Assembly (NCBI RefSeq): GCF_026723865.1
Contig: NZ_CP113529.1
Coordinates: forward strand, 5,828,001 to 5,892,000
Direction: 5' to 3'
Source of the DNA: Mycobacterium sp. Aquia_216
Lineage (GTDB): Bacteria; Actinomycetota; Actinomycetes; Mycobacteriales; Mycobacteriaceae
Length of the DNA: 64,000 bases
Part shown: positions 8,468-16,819 of the stretch, piece after piece
Layout of the letters: every line of letters starts with the position of its first letter
Numbering within the stretch: position 1 is the first letter of the stretch
Notes under the pieces: generated by a model
Seen by the model: only the letters and a program-made list of their open reading frames with translations
Told to the model about the DNA's origin: nothing
The model's database searches: none
Program-made: the position numbers and the translations under genes

Positions 8468-10159
8468 ATGACAGCGCAGGAGTACGACGTCGTCGTGGTC
8501 GGAAGCGGCGCCGCCGGGATGGTGGCCGCCCTCGCCGCCGCGCACCGAGGCCTTTCGACAGTAGTCATCGAGAAGGCTCCACACTTCGGCGGCTCCACCG
8601 CACGCTCAGGCGGCGGCGTCTGGATTCCGAACAACGAGGTGCTCAAGCGCGCCGGCGTGAAGGACACGCCCGAGGCTGCCCGCACCTACCTACACGGCAT
8701 CGTCGGCACGGTCGTCGAGCCGGAGCGCATCGACACCTACCTCGAGCGCGGCCCCGAGATGCTGTCCTTCGTGCTTCGGCATACGCCGCTCAAGATGTGC
8801 TGGGTGCCCCGGTATTCCGACTACTACCCCGAAGCGCCCGGCGGCCGCGCGGAGGGGCGCTCGATCGAGCCCAAGCCGTTCAATGCGCGCAAGCTCGGTC
8901 CTGACGAGGGCGGGCTGGAGCCGGCGTACGGCAAAGTGCCGCTCAATGTGGTTGTGATGCAACAGGACTACGTGCGACTGAACATGCTGAAGCGGCACCC
9001 GCGGGGAGTGCTGCGCAGCCTGAAGGTCGGCGCCCGCACGATGTGGGCCAAGACCACCGGCAAGAACCTCGTCGGCATGGGGCGGGCCCTGATCGCGCCC
9101 TTGCGGATCGGGCTGCAGCGGGCCGGCGTTCCGGTCCAGCTGAACACCGCGCTCACCGACCTGTACGTCGAAGACGGCGTCGTGCGCGGGGTCTACGTCC
9201 GCGACACCGGTGCATCGGAATCCGCCGAGCCGCACCTGATCCGGGCACGGCGCGGAGTGATCCTGGCCAGTGGCGGTTTCGAGCACAACGAGCAGATGCG
9301 GGTGAAATACCAGCGCGCACCGATCACCAGCGAATGGACCGTCGGCGCGAAGGCCAACACCGGTGACGGCATCATCGCGGGCGAAAAGCTGGGCGCCGCA
9401 CTGGACATCATGGAGGACGCATGGTGGGGCCCCACGGTGCCGCTGGTGGGCGCACCGTGGTTCGCCTTATCGGAGCGCAACTCGCCCGGCTCGATCATCG
9501 TCAACATGTCCGGCAAGCGGTTCATGAACGAATCGATGCCCTACGTCGAAGCTTGCCACCACATGTACGGCGGGGAACACGGCCAGGGGCCCGGGCCGGG
9601 CGAGAACATTCCCGCTTGGCTGGTGTTCGACCAGCAGTACCGAGACCGCTACATCTTCGCGGGACTGCAACCAGGACAACGCATTCCGCGCAAGTGGATG
9701 GAGTCCGGCGTCATCATCAAGGCCGATACGCTCGAGGAGTTGGCCGAGGCGGCGGGTCTTCCGGTCGCCGAGTTCACCGAAACCGTGGCACGGTTCAACG
9801 GCTTCGCCCGATCGGGTGTCGACGAAGACTTCCGCCGCGGCGAGAGCGCCTACGACCGGTACTACGGCGACCCCACCAACAAGCCCAACCCGAACCTCGG
9901 CGAACTGACCCACGCGCCGTATTACGCCGCCAAGATGGTGCCCGGCGACCTGGGGACCAAAGGTGGCATCCGCACCGATGTCCATGGCCGCGCACTGCGC
10001 GACGATGGCAGCATCATCGACGGCCTGTACGCCGCGGGCAACGTCAGTGCACCCGTGATGGGGCACACCTATCCGGGTCCGGGCGGCACCATTGGGCCGG
10101 CGATGACCTTCGGGTACCTCGCCGCGCTGCACATCGCCGATCAGGGCGGAAGGAACTGA
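8468..10159 (+). CDS. kstD: 3-ketosteroid delta-1-dehydrogenase
   Basis: This 563-aa FAD enzyme introduces the C1-C2 double bond into 3-ketosteroids. With KshAB it triggers ring B opening. The FAD motif VVVVGSGAAGMVAALAAA starts near residue 8. The second nucleotide-binding end is GLYAAGNVSAPVMGHTYPGPGG, with a conserved Tyr in the active-site loop. I chose ATG 8468; a longer frame upstream would start inside the hsaE gene and cross the KstR site. No Shine-Dalgarno sequence precedes the ATG, consistent with leaderless translation. The next gene follows by 1 bp. Confidence 0.97.
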   Translation: MTAQEYDVVVVGSGAAGMVAALAAAHRGLSTVVIEKAPHFGGSTARSGGGVWIPNNEVLKRAGVKDTPEAARTYLHGIVGTVVEPERIDTYLERGPEMLSFVLRHTPLKMCWVPRYSDYYPEAPGGRAEGRSIEPKPFNARKLGPDEGGLEPAYGKVPLNVVVMQQDYVRLNMLKRHPRGVLRSLKVGARTMWAKTTGKNLVGMGRALIAPLRIGLQRAGVPVQLNTALTDLYVEDGVVRGVYVRDTGASESAEPHLIRARRGVILASGGFEHNEQMRVKYQRAPITSEWTVGAKANTGDGIIAGEKLGAALDIMEDAWWGPTVPLVGAPWFALSERNSPGSIIVNMSGKRFMNESMPYVEACHHMYGGEHGQGPGPGENIPAWLVFDQQYRDRYIFAGLQPGQRIPRKWMESGVIIKADTLEELAEAAGLPVAEFTETVARFNGFARSGVDEDFRRGESAYDRYYGDPTNKPNPNLGELTHAPYYAAKMVPGDLGTKGGIRTDVHGRALRDDGSIIDGLYAAGNVSAPVMGHTYPGPGGTIGPAMTFGYLAALHIADQGGRN

Positions 10160-10160
10160 C

Positions 10161-11030
10161 ATGCCAATCGATGTAGACGTCGCGCTGGCTGCCGAGCTAG
10201 AGCCCATCGAATTCTCTTGGACCAGTAGCGATATCCAGCTCTATCACCTTGGGCTGGGCGCGGGCGCCGACCCCATGGACGCACGCGAGCTGCGCTATCT
10301 GATCGACGACACCCCGCAGGTGCTGCCGACGTTCGGCAACGTCGCGGCCTCCTTTCACATGACCAAGCCTCCGACGGTGCAGTTCCCGGGCATCGACATC
10401 GAGCTGAGCAAGGTGCTGCACGCCAGCGAGCGGATCGAAGTACCCGGGCCGCTGCCGGCGTCGGGTTCCGCCACGGCCGTCACCCGGTTCACCGATATCT
10501 GGGACAAGGGCAAGGCCGCGGTGATCTGGAGCGAGACGACGGCGTCGGCGCCGGATGGCACCGTGCTGTGGACGCAGCGCCGCTCGATCTTCGCCCGCGG
10601 TGAAGGCGGATTCGGTGGCGAGCGTGGGCCTTCAGGGGGTGGGTCGTCGGACGGAGCGCCCGATCGGGCTCCCGACCTCGAGGTCGACGTGCCGATCCTG
10701 CCCCAGCAGGCATTGCTGTACCGGCTCTGCGGCGACCGCAATCCACTGCACTCTGATCCCGAATTCGCCGCTGCTGCAGGATTTTCCCAGCCGATCCTGC
10801 ATGGGTTGTGCACCTACGGCATGACGTGTAAGGCCATCACCGACGCGCTGCTGGACGGCGACGCGAAGGCCGTGGCCGCTTACGGCGCGCGCTTTGCCGG
10901 TGTGGCATTCCCCGGCGAAACGCTCAGGGTCGGCATCTGGAAGGACGACAACCGCTTCCTGGCCAGCGTCGTTGCGCCGTCGCGTGACAACGCGGTGGTG
11001 CTCAGCGGCGTCGAGCTCGTCCCCGCGTAG
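10161..11030 (+). CDS. MaoC-type enoyl-CoA hydratase of the sterol side-chain pathway (Rv3538-like)
   Basis: This 289-aa double-hotdog protein resembles peroxisomal hydratase 2. The hydratase-2 motif lies in LYRLCGDRNPLHSDPEFAAA, with the Asp/His pair, followed by PILHGLCTYG. The N-terminal hotdog (residues 1-140) lacks the motif, as usual for the family. A Gly/Ser-rich linker lies near residues 150-170. It is the counterpart of Rv3538, which I recall being assigned as ChsH3 for hydration in side-chain beta-oxidation; that name is from memory. It is 1 bp behind kstD, in the same transcript. Confidence 0.88.
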   Translation: MPIDVDVALAAELEPIEFSWTSSDIQLYHLGLGAGADPMDARELRYLIDDTPQVLPTFGNVAASFHMTKPPTVQFPGIDIELSKVLHASERIEVPGPLPASGSATAVTRFTDIWDKGKAAVIWSETTASAPDGTVLWTQRRSIFARGEGGFGGERGPSGGGSSDGAPDRAPDLEVDVPILPQQALLYRLCGDRNPLHSDPEFAAAAGFSQPILHGLCTYGMTCKAITDALLDGDAKAVAAYGARFAGVAFPGETLRVGIWKDDNRFLASVVAPSRDNAVVLSGVELVPA

Positions 11031-11039
11031 ACGCTTGTT

Positions 11040-11098
11040 CGTCGAACGCGCGGCTAGCCGCACTCTCGTGCTCGAACGCGCGGCTAGCTGTACGTTCG
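11040..11098. repeat. left hairpin repeat of DUF559 cassette 1
   Basis: Two copies of TCGAACGCGCGGCTAGC lie at 11042-11058 and 11072-11088. The second sits in an imperfect palindrome, 11073-11098, with outer arms CGAACG and CGTTCG around GCTAGC, and it contains the stop codon of the DUF559 gene. A 22-bp stretch (11040-11061) recurs exactly at 12001-12022 on the other side of the gene. It starts 10 bp after the stop of the plus-strand operon, where a terminator would be expected. Confidence 0.8.
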
Positions 11099-11929
11099 GC
11101 GCGCACGAGCCGCGCGAACCCGGCGAACGATGGCGGGCGGACGATCTCCCGCCACCACGCGGACCACGATCCAGCCGAGGCGCTCCAGAGCTTCCAATCG
11201 GCGGATGTCTCGCGTGTACTGCCATCGATCATTCCGATGTTGTTCGCCGTCGTATTCGACTGCGACCTTGACGTCCTCCCAGCCCATATCGAGATAGGCG
11301 GCGAAGTTGCCACATTCGTCGAGCACCGGAATCTGCGTATGTGGTCGCGGCAAGCCGGCCTGAATCAAGACAATACGAAGCCACGACTCCCTGGGTGACT
11401 GCGAGCCCGCGTCAAAAAGGGCCGCCGCCTTCCGTGCTTGCACGATTCCGCGGCGTCCCGGATACCTCTTAGCGAGCAACTCGACATCCGCCGCCTTGAC
11501 CTCAGCTGCTCTCGCCAATGCGTCGATACCAGCCACAGCAGTCGTGGTCGGGTACCAACACCCAAGGTCGAGAGCTGTCCTCGCGGGCGATGTCACCGCG
11601 ACGCCGTCGATCACCTCGGCTTCGTCCGCATCGACGACGTCGCCGTGCATCTGGATTCCCGGCACCGGGTGGCGATGGATGTGAATCAACTCCACCACTT
11701 TGTGGTCGTCGACCCATTTGCTGCCGTGCAGCGCTGCCGCAGAGAAACCCGCCACCACTGCGCGCCGTCCGCTCCACAGCCACCCGGCCTTCGCCCGCAG
11801 GACAGACGTGACTTCAGTGTCGGGATCGACGTAGACGTCTCGGAATAGTCGCCGATAACGCCTATTCAACTGGCTCTTGGTCAAAGTACCGAGGGCGATT
11901 GCCTCAGTGCCGACGAACGGCTCACCCAT
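11084..11929 (-). CDS. DUF559 (Vsr/PD-(D/E)XK-like) protein with AbiEi-like N-terminus, cassette 1
   Basis: This 281-aa protein is of unknown function. Residues 1-60 contain a winged-helix-like segment (LTKSQLNRRYRRLFRDVYV) similar to AbiEi-type antitoxin domains. A middle region carries DGVAVTSPARTALDLG. The C-terminal third has the nuclease-like core: SPRESWLR, then YLDMGWEDVKVAVEYDGEQH, then LERLGWIVVRV. The E, D and E-Y-D-G-x2-H residues are those expected of DUF559/Vsr-fold enzymes. Paralogues are at 34829-35746 and 56525-57400. It lies between two convergent operons and is bracketed by its own palindromic repeats. DNA cleavage is inferred from the fold only. Confidence 0.85.
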   Translation of the reverse strand: MGEPFVGTEAIALGTLTKSQLNRRYRRLFRDVYVDPDTEVTSVLRAKAGWLWSGRRAVVAGFSAAALHGSKWVDDHKVVELIHIHRHPVPGIQMHGDVVDADEAEVIDGVAVTSPARTALDLGCWYPTTTAVAGIDALARAAEVKAADVELLAKRYPGRRGIVQARKAAALFDAGSQSPRESWLRIVLIQAGLPRPHTQIPVLDECGNFAAYLDMGWEDVKVAVEYDGEQHRNDRWQYTRDIRRLEALERLGWIVVRVVAGDRPPAIVRRVRAARARRTYS

Positions 11930-11970
11930 CGGGGCAGCGTCGCATGCCGTACTGCCTACGTCACTTCAGT

Positions 11971-12032
11971 CGACGAGCGCGCGGCCAGCTTCGCGTTCAG
12001 CGTCGAACGCGCGGCTAGCCGCGCGCTCGACG
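11971..12032. repeat. right hairpin repeat of DUF559 cassette 1
   Basis: A near-perfect 32-bp palindrome at 12001-12032 (one mismatched pair, centred on CTAG) contains a 22-bp exact copy of the left repeat. A diverged copy (CGAGCGCGCGGCCAGC) lies at 11975-11990. The palindrome is 21 bp beyond the ltp2 stop, in a good position to terminate the ltp2 operon, and 71 bp upstream of the DUF559 start. Confidence 0.8.
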
Positions 12033-12053
12033 GGCGGGGCGCAAAAAGGCAAG

Positions 12054-13247
12054 CTAGCCGAGGATCAGTCCGGAGGTGGGCACGCCGGTTCCTGCGGTGA
12101 CGAGCACGTGCTCGACGTCGGGCACCGGGTTCACCGAGGTACCCCGCAGTTGCCGCACACCCTCCGCGATGCCGTTCATGCCGTGGATGTAGGCCTCGCC
12201 GAGTTGGCCGCCGTGGGTGTTGATGGGCAGCCGTCCGCCGATCTCGACAGCACCGTCGGCGATGAACTCCTTGGCCTCACCCTTGCCGCAGAAACCCAAC
12301 TCCTCCAACTGAATCAGGGTGAACGGCGTGAAGTGGTCGTAAATCACCGCGGTTTGGATGTCGGCCGGCGAGAGGCCTGACTGCTGCCACAACTGTTGGC
12401 CCACCACACCCATCTCGGGCAGACCCAGTTCCGGCCGGTAGTAGCTGACCATCGTGTACTGGTCGGGGCTGGAGCCTTGCGACGCCGCCTCGATCACCGC
12501 GGGGCGTTGTTTGAGATCTTTCGCCCGCTCCACCGACGTCACCACGATCGCGACCGCGCCGTCGGTCTCCTGGCAGCAGTCCAGCAGCCGCAGCGGCTCG
12601 GCAATCCACCGCGAATTCTGGTGTTCCTCAATGGTGATCGGCTTCTCGTAGAAGTAAGCCTTGGGGTTCTTGGCGGCGTGCCTGCGGTCGGCCACCGAGA
12701 TGGCGCCGAAGTCACGGCTGGTCGCCCCGGACCAGTGCATGTAACGCTGAGCGATCATCGCGACCTGCGCGGCCGGCGTCGACAGCCCGTGCGGATATGA
12801 GAAGGAATTGTCGGCCGCCGTCGAATCAGCTTGCACGCCAGCACTTCCCGCTAAGCGAGTCTGCACCTGGCCGAACCGCATACCCGACCGCTCGTTGAAT
12901 GCCCGGTACGCCACCACGACGTCGGCCACACCGGTGGCGACGGCCATCGCCGCGTGCAACACGGTCCCGCACGCGGCACCCCCGCCGTATCCCGTCTGGG
13001 CAAAGAACTTCAGGTCCCCGATGCCGACCGCCCGCGCTACCGCGGTCTCGTTGTTGGTGTCCATCGTGAAGGTGGTCAGCCCGTCGACGTCGGCAGGGCT
13101 CAGGCCCGCGTCATCGAGAGCGGCGAGCACCGCTTCGGCGGCCAGTCGCAGCTCGCTTCGACCGGAGTTCTTCGAGAAGTCGGTCGCACCGATACCGACG
13201 ATGGCCGCCTTACCCGACAGGGGGCCCCTCCCGCTTGCGAGGGACAT
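12054..13247 (-). CDS. ltp2: thiolase-fold aldol lyase of the cholesterol side chain
   Basis: This 397-aa SCP2-type thiolase-like protein acts in the last side-chain cycle as a retro-aldolase. It removes propionyl-CoA from the 17-hydroxy-acyl-CoA made by ChsH1/ChsH2. Thiolase-fold features visible are GGGAACGTVLHAAMAVATG and the C-terminal NTHGGQLGEAYIHGMNG. The typical biosynthetic nucleophile context is absent, as expected for Ltp2. The ATG overlaps the chsH1 stop by 1 bp (TAATG), so translation is coupled. It is the final gene of the six-gene cyp125 operon. Confidence 0.95.
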   Translation of the reverse strand: MSLASGRGPLSGKAAIVGIGATDFSKNSGRSELRLAAEAVLAALDDAGLSPADVDGLTTFTMDTNNETAVARAVGIGDLKFFAQTGYGGGAACGTVLHAAMAVATGVADVVVAYRAFNERSGMRFGQVQTRLAGSAGVQADSTAADNSFSYPHGLSTPAAQVAMIAQRYMHWSGATSRDFGAISVADRRHAAKNPKAYFYEKPITIEEHQNSRWIAEPLRLLDCCQETDGAVAIVVTSVERAKDLKQRPAVIEAASQGSSPDQYTMVSYYRPELGLPEMGVVGQQLWQQSGLSPADIQTAVIYDHFTPFTLIQLEELGFCGKGEAKEFIADGAVEIGGRLPINTHGGQLGEAYIHGMNGIAEGVRQLRGTSVNPVPDVEHVLVTAGTGVPTSGLILG

Positions 13248-13678
13248 TAGACGTCCCCGATCGTGAATGTGGCCGTTGCGATGACATGGTCGCCAAGGCT
13301 GTTGCGGCCAAACACTTTCACTGTGATCAACCCGTTCTCGACCGCGGTCACCTCACCGGAGAAGGTGATCGTGTCGTACGCGTACCACGGCACCCCCAGT
13401 CGCAGCCCGATCGACTTGATCAGCGCCGACGGCCCGGCCCAGTCGGTGATAAAGCGCTGCACCAGCCCGGTGTCGGTGAGGATGTTGACGAAGATGTCCT
13501 TGGATCCCTTGGCCTGCGCCTTGTCCCGGTCGTGGTGCACATCCTGGTAGTCCCGGGTCGCAATGGCTGTCGAGATGATGAACGTGGGGTCGCCGTAGAT
13601 CTTGAGTTCGGGCAGCGTCGTGCCCTTTTGGATTTGCGGAGCCGCCTTGGCGGCGACATCCGACCCAGGTGCGCTCAT
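13247..13678 (-). CDS. chsH1: MaoC-like hydratase subunit
   Basis: This 143-aa single-hotdog MaoC-like subunit acts with ChsH2 to hydrate 3-oxo-4,17-pregnadiene-20-carboxyl-CoA. The motif region is TRDYQDVHHDRDKAQAKG, with the Asp/His pair. I chose ATG 13678 because it overlaps the chsH2 stop by 4 bp (ATGA); the longer frame would add about ten residues inside chsH2. It lies directly before ltp2, whose product is its functional partner. Confidence 0.94.
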   Translation of the reverse strand: MSAPGSDVAAKAAPQIQKGTTLPELKIYGDPTFIISTAIATRDYQDVHHDRDKAQAKGSKDIFVNILTDTGLVQRFITDWAGPSALIKSIGLRLGVPWYAYDTITFSGEVTAVENGLITVKVFGRNSLGDHVIATATFTIGDV

Positions 13679-14634
13679 GCCTCCGGCTCCCAGGCGCACA
13701 GTGTCCACTCCGGTCCGGAATCGCCGGCCGGGAAGTCGATATAGGTTGCGCGAACCGGCATTCCGATCGTCACGTCGGCGTGATCGACGTTGCGCAGCTC
13801 ACCCAGCATGCGCACGCCTTCCTCGAGCTCGACCAAGGCGATCACGAAGGGCAGCGTGCGGCCCGGCACCTTGGGCGCGTGGTGCACGACGAAGCTGTAC
13901 ACCGTGCCCTTCCCGGCAGCCACCACATAATCGATCGGCTGTTCTTTGTCCTGCCACACCGCCGGTACCGGTGGGTGCTGCAAGCTACCGTCGGGCCGCC
14001 GCTGGACACGCAGCTCGTGCGCTGCGACACCCTCCCAGAAGAAGGCGGTGTCGCGCGACAACGCGGGACGCATCATGGCGTCCGGATCCAGATCTGCGGG
14101 CACCGCAGCCGGCGCCGCGTCATCCGAGGATTCGCGAGGTTTGAATTTCAGTATGCGCCATGCCATCTCGGCGACATCCTCGTCACCGACACGCCAGGTG
14201 ATGTGCTGGTTGATGAACCAGCCCTCACCGAGCGCGGTCTGCTTCGGGCCGACCACGTCGCGCATCTCGGAAGCGATGCTGACCTGCTCGCCGGGCCGCA
14301 GATACCGGTGATAGGTCTGCTCGCAGTTGGTGGCCACCACGCCGACGTACCCGGCGCGGTCGAACAGCTCCATCAGCGGACCCATGGGATCGTCGGTTGG
14401 ACGCTCGCCGCCCAGGCCGAACATGGTCCATACCTGAATCATTGCCGGTGGGGCGACAATTCCCGGATGTCCGGCCGCGCGGGCGGCGGCCTCGTCCGTG
14501 TAGATGGGGTTGCGGTCCCCGAGCGCTTCCACCCACGTCTTGATCGTCGGCTCGTTCACCGGATCCCTGGCGTCGCGCTGCTTGGCGACAACAGTGGACG
14601 TGATTTCCGCGATCGACTCCCGGATATCGGTCAT
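13675..14634 (-). CDS. chsH2: MaoC/DUF35 hydratase subunit
   Basis: This 319-aa two-domain subunit partners ChsH1. The N-terminal MaoC-like hotdog (about 1-165) contains EALGDRNPIYTDEAAA. The C-terminal DUF35/OB-fold domain (about 190-319) begins near FFWEGVAAHELRVQRR. The zinc-ribbon cysteines common in DUF35 proteins are not visible, as in known ChsH2. The DUF35 part is the docking surface for Ltp2 in the characterised complex. It has ATGA-type overlaps with both neighbours. Confidence 0.94.
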   Translation of the reverse strand: MTDIRESIAEITSTVVAKQRDARDPVNEPTIKTWVEALGDRNPIYTDEAAARAAGHPGIVAPPAMIQVWTMFGLGGERPTDDPMGPLMELFDRAGYVGVVATNCEQTYHRYLRPGEQVSIASEMRDVVGPKQTALGEGWFINQHITWRVGDEDVAEMAWRILKFKPRESSDDAAPAAVPADLDPDAMMRPALSRDTAFFWEGVAAHELRVQRRPDGSLQHPPVPAVWQDKEQPIDYVVAAGKGTVYSFVVHHAPKVPGRTLPFVIALVELEEGVRMLGELRNVDHADVTIGMPVRATYIDFPAGDSGPEWTLCAWEPEA

Positions 14635-15794
14635 CGAGGCACCCTCGGCACTTTGAGGCCGGACGCCGCGATCATTTCACGCATAACCTCGTTCACGCCT
14701 CCACCGAAGGTAATCACCAAATTGCGCTTGGTTTGCGAGTCGAGCCACTCCAGCAGCTCGGCGGTGTCGGACTCGGCCGGGTTACCGTATTTGCCGACGA
14801 TCTCCTCGGCGAGCCGACCGATGTACTGAATGCTCTCGGTACCAAAGACTTTCGTCGACGCGGCATCGGCCACGTTGATGTCCTCACCGGCGGCGGCGAC
14901 CTGCCAGTTGAGTAGCTCGTTGATGCGCCACATCGAGTAGATCTCACCCAGCGCGCGCTTGACGTCGGCGTGATCGACCGGCGTGACGCCGTCGCCACCC
15001 GGCTTGGATGCCCAGGCGTGCAACCGGTCGTAGATCCCGGCGGTGCGGCCCGCGGGACCGAGCATCACGCGCTCATTGTTGAGTTGCGTGGTGATCAGCC
15101 GCCATCCGCCGTTCTCCTCGCCGACCAGCATGTCGGCGGGCACCCGCACATCGTTGTAGTAGGTGGCGTTGGTGTGGTGGGCGCCGTCGGACAGGATGAT
15201 CGGAGTCCAGGAGTAGCCGGGGTCCTTGGTGTCGACGATCAGGATCGAAATGCCCTTGTGCTTAACGGCTTCCGGGTCGGTGCGGCAGGCCAGCCAGATG
15301 TAGTCGGCATCGTGGGCACCGGTGGTGAAGATTTTCTGACCGTTGACGATGTATTCGTCGCCGTGGCGCACCGCCGTGGTCCGCAGGGATGCCAGGTCGG
15401 TGCCGGCTTCCGGTTCGGTATAGCCGATAGCGAAGTGCACCTCGCCGGCGAGGATGGAAGGCAGGAACTTCTTCTTCTGCAGCTCGCTGCCGTATTGCTG
15501 CAGGGTGGGTCCGACCGTCTGCAGCGTCACCGCGGGCAGTGGCACGTCGGCCCGGTGCGCCTCGTTGACGAAGATCGACTGCTCGATCGGGCCGAAGCCG
15601 TGGCCGCCGAACTCCTTTGGCCAACCCACGCCGAGCTTGCCGTCCTGGCCCATCCGCCGGATCACCGCGCGATAGGCCTCGTTGTGACGGTCGGACTCCA
15701 TCGCCTTCGCCTCGTCGGGCGAAATCAGATTCGAGAAGTATTCGCGCAGCTCGGCTTGCAGCTGACGCTGCTCCGGGGTCAGATCTATGAACAT
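14631..15794 (-). CDS. chsE2: acyl-CoA dehydrogenase subunit FadE29
   Basis: This 387-aa acyl-CoA dehydrogenase beta subunit pairs with ChsE1 in an alpha2beta2 complex that dehydrogenates the C3 side chain of 3-oxo-4-pregnene-20-carboxyl-CoA. Seen are IGYTEPEAGTDLASLRT (FAD/substrate region), KIFTTGAHDADYIWLACRT and the C-terminal ITFGGGVNEVMREMIA. The ATG at 15794 overlaps the chsE1 stop by 10 bp and gives the family length; an in-frame extension upstream would lie entirely inside chsE1. Confidence 0.95.
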   Translation of the reverse strand: MFIDLTPEQRQLQAELREYFSNLISPDEAKAMESDRHNEAYRAVIRRMGQDGKLGVGWPKEFGGHGFGPIEQSIFVNEAHRADVPLPAVTLQTVGPTLQQYGSELQKKKFLPSILAGEVHFAIGYTEPEAGTDLASLRTTAVRHGDEYIVNGQKIFTTGAHDADYIWLACRTDPEAVKHKGISILIVDTKDPGYSWTPIILSDGAHHTNATYYNDVRVPADMLVGEENGGWRLITTQLNNERVMLGPAGRTAGIYDRLHAWASKPGGDGVTPVDHADVKRALGEIYSMWRINELLNWQVAAAGEDINVADAASTKVFGTESIQYIGRLAEEIVGKYGNPAESDTAELLEWLDSQTKRNLVITFGGGVNEVMREMIAASGLKVPRVPR

Positions 15795-16819
15795 TGCGCT
15801 CCCACCAGGTCTAGACGATGAGAGGACCCACCCAGCAACCGGGACAGGTCCTTGATCGTGGAGTAGTACCGGTGCATGGGGTAGGTGATGTCCATCCCCA
15901 TACCGCCGTGCAGGTGATGGCAGATTTGCATCACCGGCGGGGCCTGCGACGTGATCCAGTACCCGAGCACATCGAGATCGGCCCGCAACTGGGGGGCGGG
16001 CTCGCCCCCCAAGGACAGGCGCCAAACGACCGACTTCGCCGCCAAATCGATGGTGCGCGAAGCGATGTAGACCTCGGCGAGCTGTGCCGCCACGGTCTGA
16101 AAGGTCGACAGCGGCTTGCCGAACTGCTTGCGCCCGGCCACGTAATCCGCGGTCAGCCGCAGCGCCCCGGCCACCAGTCCATCGGTGAAGGCGCCGATCG
16201 CCGCCAACGCCAGCTCGTTGACCCGGCGCGCGGCGGCGCCGGCCAATACGTCGGTGTCGGGAACCGCGACAGCGGCAAACGTCACCGTGTACTCATCGGA
16301 GCCATTCGACGTCGGGGTGCGAACCAGCTCCACACCGTCGGCCGTCGGCGACACCACGACGACCGCACTGTCGGCCGTCACGATGATCCAATCCGCTTGT
16401 TCGGCGTACGCGACACCGACTTTGGTGCCCGTCAACCGCCCGTCGGCGAAGGTGGTGGCGGGCCGGTCGGGCAGCGCCGAACCGGGCTCGTTGAGCGCCG
16501 CGGTCAGCACCCCGCCATCGGCCCCCTTGACCAGGCCCGCCAAGAACCGGTCCTGTTGGTCATCGGAGGCCAGATCCACCAGCGGCAGCACGCCGAAGCC
16601 CAGCGTGGCCAGGGCCGGCGTGATCGCACCGTGGCGCCCCACCTCGGTCAGCACCGTGGCGACCTCGGGGAGACCGACGCCGTCGCCGCCGAGACGTTCG
16701 GGCACCGGTAGCGCCGTCACCCCCCCGCGGACGAGTGCGTCCCACGTCAAATCCCGTTCCAGCACGGACGTGACAACGTCAGCGACGGCCTGCTGCGTTG
16801 CAGTGAGATCGAAATCCAT
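15785..16819 (-). CDS. chsE1: acyl-CoA dehydrogenase subunit FadE28
   Basis: This 344-aa partner subunit of ChsE2 is shorter and more divergent than a full acyl-CoA dehydrogenase, as expected for the heteromeric sterol enzymes. The recognisable C-terminal part includes YVAGRKQFGKPLSTFQTVAA and HLHGGMGMDITYPMHRYY. Active-site residues are shared across the ChsE1/ChsE2 interface. The ATG overlaps the cyp125 stop by 1 bp. Confidence 0.95.
   Translation of the reverse strand: MDFDLTATQQAVADVVTSVLERDLTWDALVRGGVTALPVPERLGGDGVGLPEVATVLTEVGRHGAITPALATLGFGVLPLVDLASDDQQDRFLAGLVKGADGGVLTAALNEPGSALPDRPATTFADGRLTGTKVGVAYAEQADWIIVTADSAVVVVSPTADGVELVRTPTSNGSDEYTVTFAAVAVPDTDVLAGAAARRVNELALAAIGAFTDGLVAGALRLTADYVAGRKQFGKPLSTFQTVAAQLAEVYIASRTIDLAAKSVVWRLSLGGEPAPQLRADLDVLGYWITSQAPPVMQICHHLHGGMGMDITYPMHRYYSTIKDLSRLLGGSSHRLDLVGAQCS

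Noticed and set aside
11040..12032. Repeats around the DUF559 genes considered as CRISPR-like arrays
   Set aside because: There are only two or three units per locus, no regular spacers, and no cas genes. The arrangement is paired flanking, not tandem array.
14634..16025. Longer FadE29 start giving 464 residues
   Set aside because: The added 77 residues lie inside chsE1, are unlike acyl-CoA dehydrogenases, and ATG 15794 gives the family length.
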